64,000 bases of DNA from Rhodobacterales bacterium (GCA_002746935.1 PDRW01000032.1:1-64000); one strand, 5' to 3'; positions 39,553-50,485 are shown, numbered from the stretch's first letter. Made by a program: numbers and translations. The notes: generated by a model not told the origin, from the sequence alone.

Positions 39553-39863
39553 GACGCAAGTATAAGAAAAAGGCCAGAAACAATTCTGGGCATCAGTTCA
39601 TATTCACTCTCCGGCCTGTCATTTGCGGTTTCCTCGCCTTCGATCCTGATATTATCCCCTTCATGCAAACGGCCCCCTCGTTTGGCTACAGCGTTGCCCA
39701 TCGTGGTGCTCCTGTGGTCGGCAGTTCGTGCCGCAATAACACCCTGGGCAGATGCGCCGCCGTCAGTCAAACCGCCCGGGCAGCCGATTCACTCATGGCT
39801 CACAGGTCTTCCGGTCCGTGATTCATGGTTATACGGCATTGGGCGGGCGGACTGCGTGGATAG

Positions 39864-39995
39864 GACGCGAAGACGGAGTCGCTGTTCAGCCATGTGGATG
39901 TTGAAGAGCCGAGTCCGGCAAGACATCCGCTGCGCCTGATCTGCCGATTCGTGAACGAGGCATTGGCGGGGCTTGAACGGGAGTTCGAAGCGCCA
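39864..39995 (+). mobile_element. IS5-family transposase N-terminal fragment
   Basis: The frame opened after TAG 39861 reads KTESLFSHVDVEEPSPARHP, then LRLICRFVNEALAGLEREFE. This is the familiar N-terminus of IS5/IS1182-type transposases (LFSYVDLE, HPLRLIR). Similarity is lost beyond about 39995 and there is no DDE catalytic domain, so it is a dead fragment. Confidence 0.6.
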
Positions 39996-40230
39996 TCCGG
40001 CTGCGGCAAAACCGTGGTCAGCATCGTCCGCACCGTCCAACACGGCATCGAAAAGGTCCGAACGAAACTCCCGACGACCGTGGCGAGCCGCAACCTCGCA
40101 AGGTTGCCGAGATTGCTGGCCGCATCGCTCCCGCCAAAGGGGCAGATAACCGCAACAATGCCGCGCTGCGACGTGCAATTGCCTCCGCTCTCCGCTAAGC
40201 AAACCACATCTGACCCAGTGGAGATACCCG

Positions 40231-42201
40231 ATGACATCAATCCTCTATCCCACCCGCCGCGGTTTTCTTGCCAGCGCCGCGGGCGCTTCGCTCGTTGCCC
40301 TGCACCCGTTCTCGGCCAAAGCCGCCGCCAACCAGGCCCATCTGCGCCTGATGGAAACCACCGACGTGCACGTTCACGTCATGCCTTATGATTACTACGG
40401 CGACAAACCGGTCGACACCGTCGGCCTTGCCCGCACCGCGGCGCATATCGCCGACATCCGCGCCGAAGCCACCAACTCGATGCTGGTCGACAATGGCGAC
40501 TTCCTTCAGGGTAACCCGATGGGCGATTACATGGCCTATGAAAAGGGCATGAAGGAGGGCGACATCCACCCGATCATCGCCGCGATGAACACCGTGGGCT
40601 TTGACGCCTCGACGCTTGGCAACCACGAATTCAACTACGGCCTCGACTTCCTCACCAAATCGCTCGCAGGGGCCGATTTCCCGGTCGTGAGCGCCAACGT
40701 GGCCCGGGAAGCGGGTGCCAACCCGCGCGAAGACAAGACCCTCATCAAGCCCTACATCATCCTGGACAAGACGGTTATTGATGGTGCCGGCAATGCGCAT
40801 GTGGTGAAGGTCGGCATCATCGGCTTCGTGCCGCCGCAGATCATGACCTGGGACCGCCGCCATCTCGAAGGCAATGTCATCACGCGCGACATTGTCGAGA
40901 CCGCCCGCGCCTGGGTGCCGCAGATGAAGGAAGAGGGCGCCCAGATCATCATCGCGCTGTCGCATTCCGGCATCGGCGAGGCGCAGCACAAGGACGGCAT
41001 GGAAAACGCCTCTGTTCCGCTCGCCGAGGTCGAGGGCATCGACGCGCTGATGACCGGACACCACCACCTCGTCTTCCCCGGCCCGGATTATGCCGATACC
41101 GCGGGCGTTGACGCCGAGAAGGGCACGATCCATGGCAAACCCGCGGTCATGGGCGGCTTCTGGGGCTCGCATCTCGGTGTGATCGACCTGCTGCTGGAAT
41201 TCGAGGGCGGTGAGGTGCGCGTTGCCAGCCACGCCAGCGAAGTGCGCCCGATCTACGAGCGCAACGAAGACCGCTCCGTCACCGCGCTGGTCGAAAGCGT
41301 GCCGGCGGTGGAGGCCTCGGTTGCCGAGACCCATGAGGCCACGCTGGCCTATGTCCGCCGCGCGGTCGGCAAGACCTCGGCGCCTCTGCACAGCTATTTC
41401 GCGCTGGTGGCCGACGACCCCTCGGTGCAGATCGTGAGCCAGGCGCAGCTGTGGTACATCGCCGAGATGCTGAAGGGCACCGAATATGCCGATCTGCCGC
41501 TGCTCTCCGCCGCCGCGCCGTTCAAGGCCGGGGGCCGTGGCGGGCCGGACTATTTCACCGACGTGCCGAAGGGCGACGTGGCGATCAAACATGTCGCCGA
41601 CCTCTATCTCTACCCCAACACCGTGCGCGCGGTGAAGATCACCGGCGCCCAGCTCAGGGGCTGGCTCGAGCGCTCGGCGGGCATGTTCAACCAGATCACC
41701 CCCGGCGAGGCCGATCAGGTGCTGCTGAACCCCGACTTCCCGTCGTATAATTTCGACGTGATCGACGGCGTGACCTACGAGATCGACCTCAGCCAGCCGA
41801 TGATGTTCAACAAGGCCGGCGAGGTGATCAACGAAGGTACCCGGCGGATCGTGAACCTGAAGTATAACGGCGAACCGGTGACCGACGAGATGGAATTCGT
41901 CGTCGCCACCAACAATTACCGCGCCGGCGGTGGCGGTCACTTCCCGGGCGCCAAGGGCGACACGATCATCTTCGAAGGCCCCGACACCAACCGCGACGTG
42001 ATCGTGCGCTATATTGTCGAGCAGGGCACGATCAACCCGACGGCGGATGCCAACTGGCACTTCAAGCCGATGAACGGCACCACCGTGCTGTTCGACACCG
42101 GCCCGAAGGCCACGGCCTATCTCGGCGACGTGAAAGGTGTGACGATCGAGGAAGCGGGCGACGGGCCGGACGGCTTTGCGCGGTTCCGGATCACGCTCTG
42201 A
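40231..42201 (+). CDS. cpdB: 2',3'-cyclic-nucleotide 2'-phosphodiesterase/3'-nucleotidase
   Basis: Periplasmic enzyme that salvages nucleotides. The 656-residue protein has a twin-arginine-like signal (TRRGFLASAAGASLVALHPF). The metallophosphatase motifs follow: METTDVHVHVMPYDYY, DNGDFLQGNPMGDYMA, TLGNHEFNYGLDFL, ALSHSGIG and DALMTGHHHLVF. The C-terminal 5'-nucleotidase substrate domain starts near residue 400. It is followed by a bidirectional terminator shared with the convergent tusA gene. Confidence 0.93.
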   Translation: MTSILYPTRRGFLASAAGASLVALHPFSAKAAANQAHLRLMETTDVHVHVMPYDYYGDKPVDTVGLARTAAHIADIRAEATNSMLVDNGDFLQGNPMGDYMAYEKGMKEGDIHPIIAAMNTVGFDASTLGNHEFNYGLDFLTKSLAGADFPVVSANVAREAGANPREDKTLIKPYIILDKTVIDGAGNAHVVKVGIIGFVPPQIMTWDRRHLEGNVITRDIVETARAWVPQMKEEGAQIIIALSHSGIGEAQHKDGMENASVPLAEVEGIDALMTGHHHLVFPGPDYADTAGVDAEKGTIHGKPAVMGGFWGSHLGVIDLLLEFEGGEVRVASHASEVRPIYERNEDRSVTALVESVPAVEASVAETHEATLAYVRRAVGKTSAPLHSYFALVADDPSVQIVSQAQLWYIAEMLKGTEYADLPLLSAAAPFKAGGRGGPDYFTDVPKGDVAIKHVADLYLYPNTVRAVKITGAQLRGWLERSAGMFNQITPGEADQVLLNPDFPSYNFDVIDGVTYEIDLSQPMMFNKAGEVINEGTRRIVNLKYNGEPVTDEMEFVVATNNYRAGGGGHFPGAKGDTIIFEGPDTNRDVIVRYIVEQGTINPTADANWHFKPMNGTTVLFDTGPKATAYLGDVKGVTIEEAGDGPDGFARFRITL

Positions 42202-42253
42202 CCCTGCTGCGCCTCCGGCTCCGGTCGGAGGCGCAAGCCCCGCGAAACACACA

Positions 42254-42284
42254 AAAAGCCCCGCCGGACAGCGGGGCTTTTCTC
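42254..42284. terminator. Bidirectional terminator between cpdB and tusA
   Basis: AAAAGCCCCGC / GCGGGGCTTTT with a six-base loop. T-runs occur on both strands, so it can end both convergent transcripts. Confidence 0.9.
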
Positions 42285-42324
42285 ATTTTCACAGTCCAGG
42301 CACAGTCCAGGCAAGAAACCCGGT

Positions 42325-42549
42325 TCAGGCGACCTTGATCTCGAACGTATAGACGTCGCCTTCGTTCGACTGGCTCACCAGCTCGTTGCCGGTCTGGTTG
42401 CAGAAGGCGGTCATGTCGGCGATCGAGCCCGGGTCGGTCGCCATCACCTGAAGCACCTGACCCGAAGACATGCTCTTGATCATCTTCTTGGTCTTGAGGA
42501 TCGGCAGCGGGCAGTTCAGCCCTTTTGCGTCGAGAGTTTTGTCGGCCAT
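42325..42549 (-). CDS. tusA: TusA/SirA family sulfur carrier protein
   Basis: A 74-residue sulfur transferase. The sulfur-carrying Cys lies in LDAKGLNCPLPILKTKK, with the conserved C-P-x-P. Such proteins pass persulfide sulfur in tRNA thiolation, cofactor synthesis or sulfur oxidation. It follows the DsrE2-like gene on the same strand after 34 bases, a recurring sulfur-relay pair. Confidence 0.92.
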   Translation of the reverse strand: MADKTLDAKGLNCPLPILKTKKMIKSMSSGQVLQVMATDPGSIADMTAFCNQTGNELVSQSNEGDVYTFEIKVA

Positions 42550-42583
42550 TCGTTGGTCCTTCCTGAAACGTCAGTGGATTGGG

Positions 42584-43081
42584 TCAGATATAGAGGTTGA
42601 TGTCGGATTTTCCGGCTTCTTCCATCCAGGTCGCCGCACCGCCGATTTCGACCCCGTCGATCAGATCCTTGCGGTCCAGCTCGAACAGATCGAGCGTCAT
42701 CTGGCAGGCGATGATCTTCACCTCCATCTCGACCGCGGCCTCGCGCAGGTCTTCGATCGAGGCGACGCCCTTCTTCTTGATGAGGTTTTTCATCATCGTG
42801 GTGGCGGCGCGGTCGACGCCGGGGATCATCGAGACGATATTCGGCATCGACATGTGCATGCCGCCCATGGGCATCTGCATCGCCGGATTGCCAAGGGTGG
42901 AGATCTTGAGGTCAAGATCCTTCTTGAGCAGCGACAGCCCGTAGAAGGTGAAGAACATGGTCACCTCGACATCCATCGCGGCGGCGGTGGTGCCGAGGAT
43001 GAAGGGCGGATAGGCCCAATCGAGCGTGCCCTTGGTGACGATGATCGTCATCTTTTTATCGTTGTCGCCGGTATCCAGCAC
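42584..43081 (-). CDS. DsrE/DsrF-like (DsrE2) sulfur-relay membrane-associated protein
   Basis: About 165 residues. The core reads MTIIVTKGTLDWAYPPFILG, then TTAAAMDVEVTMFFTFYGLS. A Cys in VKIIACQMTLDLF could carry persulfide, and a Met-rich segment (GNPAMQMPMGGMHMSMPNI) is characteristic of this subgroup. Start is GTG 43081, or ATG 43051 which begins the conserved core. Paired with tusA, it suggests sulfur transfer to or from a quinone-linked sulfide system that is not in the window. Confidence 0.85.
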   Translation of the reverse strand: MLDTGDNDKKMTIIVTKGTLDWAYPPFILGTTAAAMDVEVTMFFTFYGLSLLKKDLDLKISTLGNPAMQMPMGGMHMSMPNIVSMIPGVDRAATTMMKNLIKKKGVASIEDLREAAVEMEVKIIACQMTLDLFELDRKDLIDGVEIGGAATWMEEAGKSDINLYI

Positions 43082-43416
43082 AGCACGGTCCCCCGTTTCT
43101 CAGAAATCTGTTTATCGGAATTGATGAATATAAATCCCTTTACAGTCAAGGGAACTCTGCCCCTCTGCCCGGCTACACAGGGCCGCACCCCCCGTGGCGC
43201 GGGGTCGCATGCTGAGGCAGAAGGGCCACGAAGACGCGCGGCTTCGGGGTTGTGCCGGCGGCGCGTCCGGCGATCCCCCATAGCGTAACGGCGGAATTCT
43301 GCTCCCGCCGCTACGCCATGTATCTTTGGTTTTACGCTGATGCTTTGCGGATTTTGGGATCAAAATCCACTCCCGTCAGCTATACAAGGTGAAAACCGAC
43401 GCTGGGAGAGATGCAG
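43082..43416. other. Intergenic region between divergent DsrE2-like and RNase D genes
   Basis: A 335-base divergent promoter region. It is A/T-rich near the DsrE2 start (minus strand TTTATATTCATCAA, partly like an FNR-type half-site pair). A perfect 8-bp inverted repeat GGATTTTG / CAAAATCC with a 4-base loop lies at 43349-43368, about 50 bases before the RNase D start. No gene is seen. Confidence 0.5.
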
Positions 43417-44028
43417 ATGGCCAACCATTTCCACCGGAACGATTTGCCCGACGGGCTCGATCTCGGGCCCATCGTGGCGATCGACACCGAGACCATGGGG
43501 CTCAACCCGCATCGCGACCGGCTTTGCGTGGTTCAGCTTTCGGCCGGGGATGGCGACGCGCATATCGTCCAGATCGCCAGGGGACAGACAGAAGCGCCCA
43601 ATCTGGTGGCGATGCTGGCCGACCCCGAAACCCTGAAGCTGTTTCACTTCGGCCGTTTCGACATCGCCATGCTGCTGCATGCCTTCGGGGTGCTGGCCGC
43701 GCCGGTCTATTGCACCAAGATCGCCTCGAAACTGGTGCGCACCTATACCGACCGGCATGGGCTCAAGATCCTGCTCAACGAGCTTCTGCATGTGGATGTG
43801 TCCAAGCAGCAGCAGCAGACCGACTGGGGGGCGGCGAATCTCACCGAGGCGCAGCTCGACTATGCCGCGGCCGACGTGCTGTATCTGCACCGGCTGAAAG
43901 ACAAGCTCGATGCGCGTCTGGCCCGGGAAGGACGGACGGAACTTGCCGAAGCGGCGTTCCGCTTTCTGCCGGCGCGGGCGAAACTCGATCTCATGGGCTG
44001 GCCGGACATGGATATCTTTGCGCATTAG
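43417..44028 (+). CDS. rnd: Ribonuclease D family 3'-5' exonuclease (short form)
   Basis: About 203 residues containing only the DEDD exonuclease domain: PIVAIDTETMGLNPHRDRLC (D-x-E), KLFHFGRFDIAML (D) and LDYAAADVLYLHRL (Y-x3-D). The HRDC domains of E. coli RNase D are absent, which is usual for alphaproteobacterial short forms. ATG 43417 is preferred over 43411 because of spacing to GGGAGAG. A degenerate palindromic element follows the stop. Confidence 0.9.
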   Translation: MANHFHRNDLPDGLDLGPIVAIDTETMGLNPHRDRLCVVQLSAGDGDAHIVQIARGQTEAPNLVAMLADPETLKLFHFGRFDIAMLLHAFGVLAAPVYCTKIASKLVRTYTDRHGLKILLNELLHVDVSKQQQQTDWGAANLTEAQLDYAAADVLYLHRLKDKLDARLAREGRTELAEAAFRFLPARAKLDLMGWPDMDIFAH

Positions 44029-44031
44029 AGT

Positions 44032-44078
44032 ACATGTCACGCAATAGCGTGCAGCGGTTTTGCGCAGCTCGGCCTGCC
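44032..44078. repeat. Palindromic repeat element, copy 2 (degenerate)
   Basis: ACATGTCACGCAATAGCGTG then CAGCGGTTTTGCGCAGCTCG, immediately after the RNase D stop. It aligns with the element at 27064 in its outer arm, its GTGxxCxxxGGTTTTGCG core and its position right after a stop codon, but the arms have decayed. Confidence 0.5.
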
Positions 44079-44166
44079 CCGGTTAACGCCGGGTGCGCAG
44101 GGTTAGGCAGCTGTTCAGGCCCGGAGCGGTAAACCCCTGGCGAATTTCCATGCACCAGGAGGCCCC

Positions 44167-45153
44167 ATGTCGGATAATTCGCCACGGCTCGATCTGCCGC
44201 TCCTCCAGCCGTCACAGGCCCAGAAACATGTGACTCACAACGAGGCGCTCAGAATTCTCGACATTTTCGTTCAGTTGACGGTGGAGGAATTTGACGCGTC
44301 CAATCCACCCGCCAACCCGGTGGAAGGGCTGGTCTATGCCGTGGGCCCCGGGGGGACAGGCGACTGGTTCGGCGCAAACGGGCGGCTGGCGACATGGGTC
44401 GACGGGGCCTGGCAGTTCCACACGCCCACCGCGGGCTGGATCGCCGCCCATGCGGCCAGCTCCGAAGTTAGGGTGTTCACCGGTTCGGTATGGAGCGCGG
44501 TGACCGGCGGGGGGGCCGCAAGCACGCAGAACCTCGCGGGCGTCGGCGTCAACACCACCTCCGACCTCACCAACCGGCTGAACGTCTCTGCCCCGGCCAC
44601 CCTGCTGTCGCATGAAGGCGCGGGCCATCAGCTCAAGGTCAACAAGGCGAGCGCGGCGGATACCGCGTCGCTCCTGTTCCAGTCCGGGTTCTCGGGGCGG
44701 GCCGAGCTTGGGCTTGCGGGAGACAACGATTTTTCGCTGAAACTCAGCGCGGACGGGTCTGCCTGGGTCGATGCGCTGAAACTCAGCCCCGGCCAGAGTG
44801 TGCTGACCACCGACAGCATGGTCGGCAGCGTGAGCGCCACGCCAGGCGCCGGTTCCGCCGCTTTCGAGACCGGCAGCAATGCCAACGGGCGCTACACCCG
44901 GTTTGCCGACGGCACTCAGATCTGCTGGAAAAACGACTTCACCGCCGCGGGCAGCAGTGGCGGGGTCTGGACCTTCCCGGCGCCTTTCGCCGATGCAAAC
45001 GCTGCGGTCACCGCCACGCCGCTTGGCGAATTCGCCCGGTTCATCAGCCTTCTGCATGTGACCGCGACCGGGGCCACGCTCAACGGCTATTCCCAGCCCG
45101 GCGGCACGGAATTGCCCGACACCAGCCTGATGGCCATCGGGCGCTGGTCCTGA
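44167..45153 (+). CDS. DUF2793 domain protein
   Basis: A 328-residue protein. The N-terminal DUF2793 signature is PRLDLPLLQPSQAQKHVTHN, then EALRILDIFVQL and a G/W-rich stretch (GTGDWFGANGRLATWVDGAW). The second half is Ser/Gly/Ala-rich beta sequence. Members of this family occur among phage- and gene-transfer-agent-related surface proteins in Rhodobacterales. No structural phage gene is nearby, so it is probably a stand-alone relative. Confidence 0.82.
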   Translation: MSDNSPRLDLPLLQPSQAQKHVTHNEALRILDIFVQLTVEEFDASNPPANPVEGLVYAVGPGGTGDWFGANGRLATWVDGAWQFHTPTAGWIAAHAASSEVRVFTGSVWSAVTGGGAASTQNLAGVGVNTTSDLTNRLNVSAPATLLSHEGAGHQLKVNKASAADTASLLFQSGFSGRAELGLAGDNDFSLKLSADGSAWVDALKLSPGQSVLTTDSMVGSVSATPGAGSAAFETGSNANGRYTRFADGTQICWKNDFTAAGSSGGVWTFPAPFADANAAVTATPLGEFARFISLLHVTATGATLNGYSQPGGTELPDTSLMAIGRWS

Positions 45154-45225
45154 ACCACGCGCCCGCTCATTCTTGTCGATCCCCGTTTTTGATGCCAAAC
45201 AAAGGGAAAGGACGGGGAGACGACA

Positions 45226-45663
45226 TTGGCCAGGCTGATCACGATCCTGAACGGGCCGAACCTGAACCTGCTCGGAGTGCGCGAGCCCGGGATCTACGGG
45301 CATGACACGCTCGACGACGTGGCGGCGGCCTGTGCGGCGGTCGGGCGCGAATTCGGGCTGGAAACCGAGCTCCGGCAGACCAACCACGAGGGCGAGTTGG
45401 TGGAGATGGTCCATGCGGCGCGGGAGACCAGCGCCGGGATCATCATCAACCCCGCCGCCTTTACTCACACCTCCATCGCCCTGCTCGATGCGCTCAACGC
45501 CTTCGAAGGGCCGGTGCTGGAGGTGCATGTTTCCAACGTCCACAAGCGCGAACGTTTTCGCCGCCATTCCTATGTGTCGCTGCGCGCCGACGGGGTGATC
45601 GCGGGCTTCGGGGTCGAGGGTTACGCGCTGGCGATGCGCCGGATGGGGACGCTCTGCGCATGA
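45226..45663 (+). CDS. aroQ: Type II 3-dehydroquinate dehydratase
   Basis: Dehydrates 3-dehydroquinate to 3-dehydroshikimate. The 145-residue protein has [20 protein letters not shown] with the catalytic Tyr, [33 protein letters not shown] and [19 protein letters not shown] with the catalytic His. The start is TTG 45226 after GGGGAG. The stop overlaps the aroE ATG (ATGA at 45660-45663). Confidence 0.95.
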   Translation: MARLITILNGPNLNLLGVREPGIYGHDTLDDVAAACAAVGREFGLETELRQTNHEGELVEMVHAARETSAGIIINPAAFTHTSIALLDALNAFEGPVLEVHVSNVHKRERFRRHSYVSLRADGVIAGFGVEGYALAMRRMGTLCA

Positions 45664-46481
45664 CCGACCGTTACGCCGTGTTCGGCAATCCGATCGTCCA
45701 CAGCATGAGCCCGGAACTGCATCGGGCTTTCGCGGCGCAGTTCGGTGAGGATATGAGCTATGAGGCCGTCGAGGTGGCCGCCGGGGGGTTCGAGGAGGCG
45801 GTTCGGGCCTTCATGGAACACGGCGGCAAGGGGCTCAACGTCACCGTGCCGTTCAAGGTCGAGGCGGAAGCCCTGGCCGACGAATCGCATGACAGCGCCG
45901 CTATCTGCGGGGCCGCCAATTGCCTGAAATTCGACGGCGGCAGGATCATCGCCGAAAACTTCGACGGGATCGGCCTGGTGAGAGACATCACCCGCAACCG
46001 GGGTGTCGCGCTCAAGGGCAAGCGGGTACTGATCGCGGGGGCCGGAGGGGCGGCACGCGGCGCGCTCGAGCCGCTGATCGAGGCCGGTGTGGCCGAGATT
46101 GTCATTGCCAACCGTTCGCTGGACCGGGCGCAGGAGGTGGCCGAACTGCTTGGACCTCGCGGGTCGATTTCCGCGAGCGGTTACGAGGTGCTGGAGCCCG
46201 GATTCGACGTGTTGATCAACGGCACCTCGGCGAGCCTTGCCGGCACGGCACCACCGATCCCGGGCGCCGCCTTCGTGGGCGCGGAACTGGCCTATGACCT
46301 CGCTTACGGCAAGGGGCTCACGCCGTTTCTTGCGCAGGCGAAGGCCTATCGCGTCGGGCAGATCGCGGACGGGGTGGGGATGCTGGTGGAGCAGGCTGCC
46401 GAAGCGTTTCACTGGTGGCGCGGCAAATGGCCGGACACCGCGCCGGTCATCGCCAGGCTTGCAGTGCCGCTTGAGCGCTGA
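45660..46481 (+). CDS. aroE: Shikimate dehydrogenase (NADP+)
   Basis: Reduces 3-dehydroshikimate to shikimate. The 273-residue protein has [20 protein letters not shown], the catalytic Lys in LNVTVPFK, Asn in GAANCLKF, Asp in NFDGIGLV, the NADP site [17 protein letters not shown] and the C-terminal [14 protein letters not shown]. The sequence looks closer to gamma/betaproteobacterial AroE than to the usual alphaproteobacterial form. It is coupled to aroQ and ends inside a long terminator hairpin. Confidence 0.94.
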   Translation: MTDRYAVFGNPIVHSMSPELHRAFAAQFGEDMSYEAVEVAAGGFEEAVRAFMEHGGKGLNVTVPFKVEAEALADESHDSAAICGAANCLKFDGGRIIAENFDGIGLVRDITRNRGVALKGKRVLIAGAGGAARGALEPLIEAGVAEIVIANRSLDRAQEVAELLGPRGSISASGYEVLEPGFDVLINGTSASLAGTAPPIPGAAFVGAELAYDLAYGKGLTPFLAQAKAYRVGQIADGVGMLVEQAAEAFHWWRGKWPDTAPVIARLAVPLER

Positions 46482-46517
46482 ACAAGGACCGCGCTGCGCG
46501 GCCCTTGTTCAGCTTTT
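46477..46517 (+). terminator. Terminator of aroQE overlapping both convergent stop codons
   Basis: GCTGAACAAGG (46477-46487) pairs with CCTTGTTCAGC (46503-46513), with a second inner stem CCGCG / CGCGG, followed by TTTT. The aroE TGA lies in the left arm and the dnaJ stop in the right arm. Confidence 0.85.
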
Positions 46518-47654
46518 CATGCCTTCCCAGAAATGCTTCACCTTGGAAAAGAAGTTCGAGCTTTCCGGATTGTTCTCGGCAGAAAGCTCCTCGAATTCCC
46601 GCAGGATTTCCTTCTGGCGCGAGGTCAGGTTGACCGGCGTTTCCACCGCGAGTTCGATATACATATCGCCCCAGGTCTTGCTGCGGAGCGCGGGCATTCC
46701 CTTCGAACGCAGACGCATCTGACGCCCGGATTGCGAGCCCGCCGGGATCTTCACCCGCGAGCGGCCGCCGTCGATGGTCGGCACCTCGATATCGCCGCCC
46801 AGCGCGGCTGATGACATCGAGACCGGCACCCGGCAACGGAGGTTGACGCCATCGCGTTCGAAAATCGGATGCGGTGCCACTTCGATGAAGATATAGAGAT
46901 CGCCCGCAGGGCCACCGCGCATTCCGGCCTCGCCTTCACCGGCCAGCCGGATGCGGGTGCCGGTCTCGACGCCTGCGGGGATGTTGACCGAAAGCGCGCG
47001 GTCCTTCTCGATCCGGCCCTGGCCATGACAGGCCTTGCAGGGATTCTTGATCATGTGGCCGGCGCCATGACAGGTCGGACAGGTGCGTTCCACGGTGAAG
47101 AACCCCTGCTGCGCGCGCACCTTGCCGAGGCCTGAGCAGGTCGGACAGGTGCCGGGTTCGGCGCCACCGTCGGCGCCGGTGCCGTTGCAGTCGGTGCAGG
47201 CCACGGAGGTCGGCACGCTGATGGTCTTCTGGAGACCGGAATAGGCCTCTTCCAGTGTGACACCGAGATTGTAGCGCAGATCCGAACCACGGGTCGCCCG
47301 GCGCCCTCCGGCGCCGCGGTGGCCGCCCATGAAATCGCCGAACAGATCGTCGAACACGTCAGAGAAAGCAGAGGCGAAATCGCCCTGGCCATGATGCCCG
47401 CCGGGCCGCGCACCACCGCCCATTCCGCCCTCAAAGGCCGCATGGCCATAGCGATCGTAAGCTGCTTTCCGGTCGGCGTCCTTGAGAACGTCGTAGGCCT
47501 CGTTCACTTCCTTGAACTGCGCCTCGGCGTTCGGATTGTCGGCATTGCGATCGGGGTGAAGCTCCTTGGCCTTGCGCCGGTAAGCCTTCTTGATCTCGTC
47601 CGCCGAGGCCCCCCTGGACGTGCCAAGCACATCGTAATAGTCACGCTTCGACAT
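46509..47654 (-). CDS. dnaJ: Chaperone protein DnaJ
   Basis: Co-chaperone of DnaK. The 381-residue protein carries the J-domain with HPD ([12 protein letters not shown]), a Gly-rich linker ([17 protein letters not shown]), four C-x2-C-x-G-x-G zinc repeats (for example [21 protein letters not shown]) and the C-terminal substrate domain. ATG 47654 starts the J-domain. It lies 65 bases after dnaK with an intercistronic hairpin. Confidence 0.97.
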   Translation of the reverse strand: MSKRDYYDVLGTSRGASADEIKKAYRRKAKELHPDRNADNPNAEAQFKEVNEAYDVLKDADRKAAYDRYGHAAFEGGMGGGARPGGHHGQGDFASAFSDVFDDLFGDFMGGHRGAGGRRATRGSDLRYNLGVTLEEAYSGLQKTISVPTSVACTDCNGTGADGGAEPGTCPTCSGLGKVRAQQGFFTVERTCPTCHGAGHMIKNPCKACHGQGRIEKDRALSVNIPAGVETGTRIRLAGEGEAGMRGGPAGDLYIFIEVAPHPIFERDGVNLRCRVPVSMSSAALGGDIEVPTIDGGRSRVKIPAGSQSGRQMRLRSKGMPALRSKTWGDMYIELAVETPVNLTSRQKEILREFEELSAENNPESSNFFSKVKHFWEGMKS

Positions 47655-47679
47655 GGTTTTTCCCCTTGGGAACGTCTGT

Positions 47680-47703
47680 GCCGGCCCGTATTGCCGGGCC
47701 GGC
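47680..47703 (-). repeat. Hairpin between dnaK and dnaJ
   Basis: GCCGGCCCG and CGGGCCGGC form a 9-bp stem with a 6-base loop in the 65-base gap. It has no T-run. In such operons a hairpin here often lowers dnaJ relative to dnaK, by partial termination or mRNA processing. Confidence 0.55.
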
Positions 47704-47719
47704 GACATGCACGTGAAGA

Positions 47720-49633
<1,914 letters not shown>

Positions 49634-49744
49634 GCTCTAATTCCTCTTCTTAGGCGATGTTTTGGGCCTGGACCTTGGAAAGCACCCCTGCCCGATCCCG
49701 ATTTGGTGACCGGCGCCGGGTAGCCCGGAGCCAGCGTCCCGCGG

Positions 49745-49774
49745 TATATAGGGAGGGCATTTACAGCCTGCAAG
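49745..49774 (-). promoter_or_regulatory. Candidate RpoH (sigma-32) promoter of dnaK
   Basis: On the minus strand CTTG at 49774-49771 is followed after 18 bases by CCTATATA (49752-49745). This fits the alphaproteobacterial heat-shock pattern CTTG...CYTATNT and lies about 110 bases before the dnaK start. Confidence 0.6.
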
Positions 49775-49786
49775 TGGCGGTTTCCG

Positions 49787-50464
49787 GTGGAAAACGTGAA
49801 AAATACGAGTCGTTTCCGTGGATTGGGGGAGAGACCGGGCAAGGGCGTGCCGGAGCCCGAGAATGTCATTGGCGGCGCGCCGGTGTGGCGCGGCTGGCTC
49901 GATGCAGAGGCGCAGGCCGCCATGGTGGAGGCGGTGCGGGGCGTGGTGGCGCAAGCGCCCCTGTTCTCTCCCGAGACCCGCTGGGGCAAGCCGATGAGCG
50001 TGCGCATGACCAGCGCCGGACGCTACGGCTGGTTTTCCGACCGGCGCGGCTACCGCTATATCGGGCAGCACCCTTCGGGGGTGGACTGGCCGCCGATCCC
50101 GGAAGAGGTGCTCGAGGTCTGGCGGGCGCTGGTCTCCGATGAGCGGATGCCCGATTGCTGCCTGGTGAACTTCTACCGCCCCGGCGCGCGGATGGGGCTG
50201 CATCAGGACCGCGACGAAGCGGATTTCTCCTGGCCGGTGCTGTCGGTCAGCCTCGGGGATTCGGCGCTGTTTCGCATCGGCGGTGTGGAGCGCGGCGGGC
50301 CGACGCAATCGACCTGGCTGGACAGCGGCGACGTGATGCTGCTCACCGGCCCGTCGCGTCTGGCCTATCACGGCATCGAGCGCATCCGCGGCGGCTCGTC
50401 GCGCCTGCTGGCCGATGGCGGACGGCTCAATCTCACCCTTCGGGTGGTGGACGCGGCCGGTTGA
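49787..50464 (+). CDS. alkB: AlkB-like 2-oxoglutarate/Fe(II) DNA repair dioxygenase
   Basis: Removes alkyl groups from DNA or RNA bases by oxidation. The core has KPMSVRMTSAGRYGWFSD, the metal-binding H-x-D in GLHQDRDEADF, the distal His in RLAYHGIERI and the 2-oxoglutarate Arg in GRLNLTLRV. The start is uncertain: GTG 49787 gives 225 residues, and GTG 49847 would start nearer the conserved region. It is divergent from dnaK and shares its upstream region. Confidence 0.87.
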   Translation: MENVKNTSRFRGLGERPGKGVPEPENVIGGAPVWRGWLDAEAQAAMVEAVRGVVAQAPLFSPETRWGKPMSVRMTSAGRYGWFSDRRGYRYIGQHPSGVDWPPIPEEVLEVWRALVSDERMPDCCLVNFYRPGARMGLHQDRDEADFSWPVLSVSLGDSALFRIGGVERGGPTQSTWLDSGDVMLLTGPSRLAYHGIERIRGGSSRLLADGGRLNLTLRVVDAAG

Positions 50465-50485
50465 GCCTTTGCCAAGGCGCGCCGC

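Larger units (their letters stand above)
39229..40230. other. Region of insertion debris downstream of rnpA
   Basis: A thousand bases without an intact gene. It contains a 15-base palindrome (ACAGTTGAAAACTGT, 39281-39295), a short ORF with Sel1-like sequence (39406-39552) and an IS5-type transposase fragment (39864-39995). Other ORFs here do not look coding. Confidence 0.6.

Noticed and set aside
39480-39770. 96-codon minus-strand ORF among IS debris
   Set aside because: There is one hydrophobic stretch but no family resemblance and no good ribosome-binding site; it lies in decayed insertion DNA.
40237-42252. 671-codon open frame opposite cpdB
   Set aside because: Shadow of cpdB; composition is typical of antisense translation of GC-rich genes.
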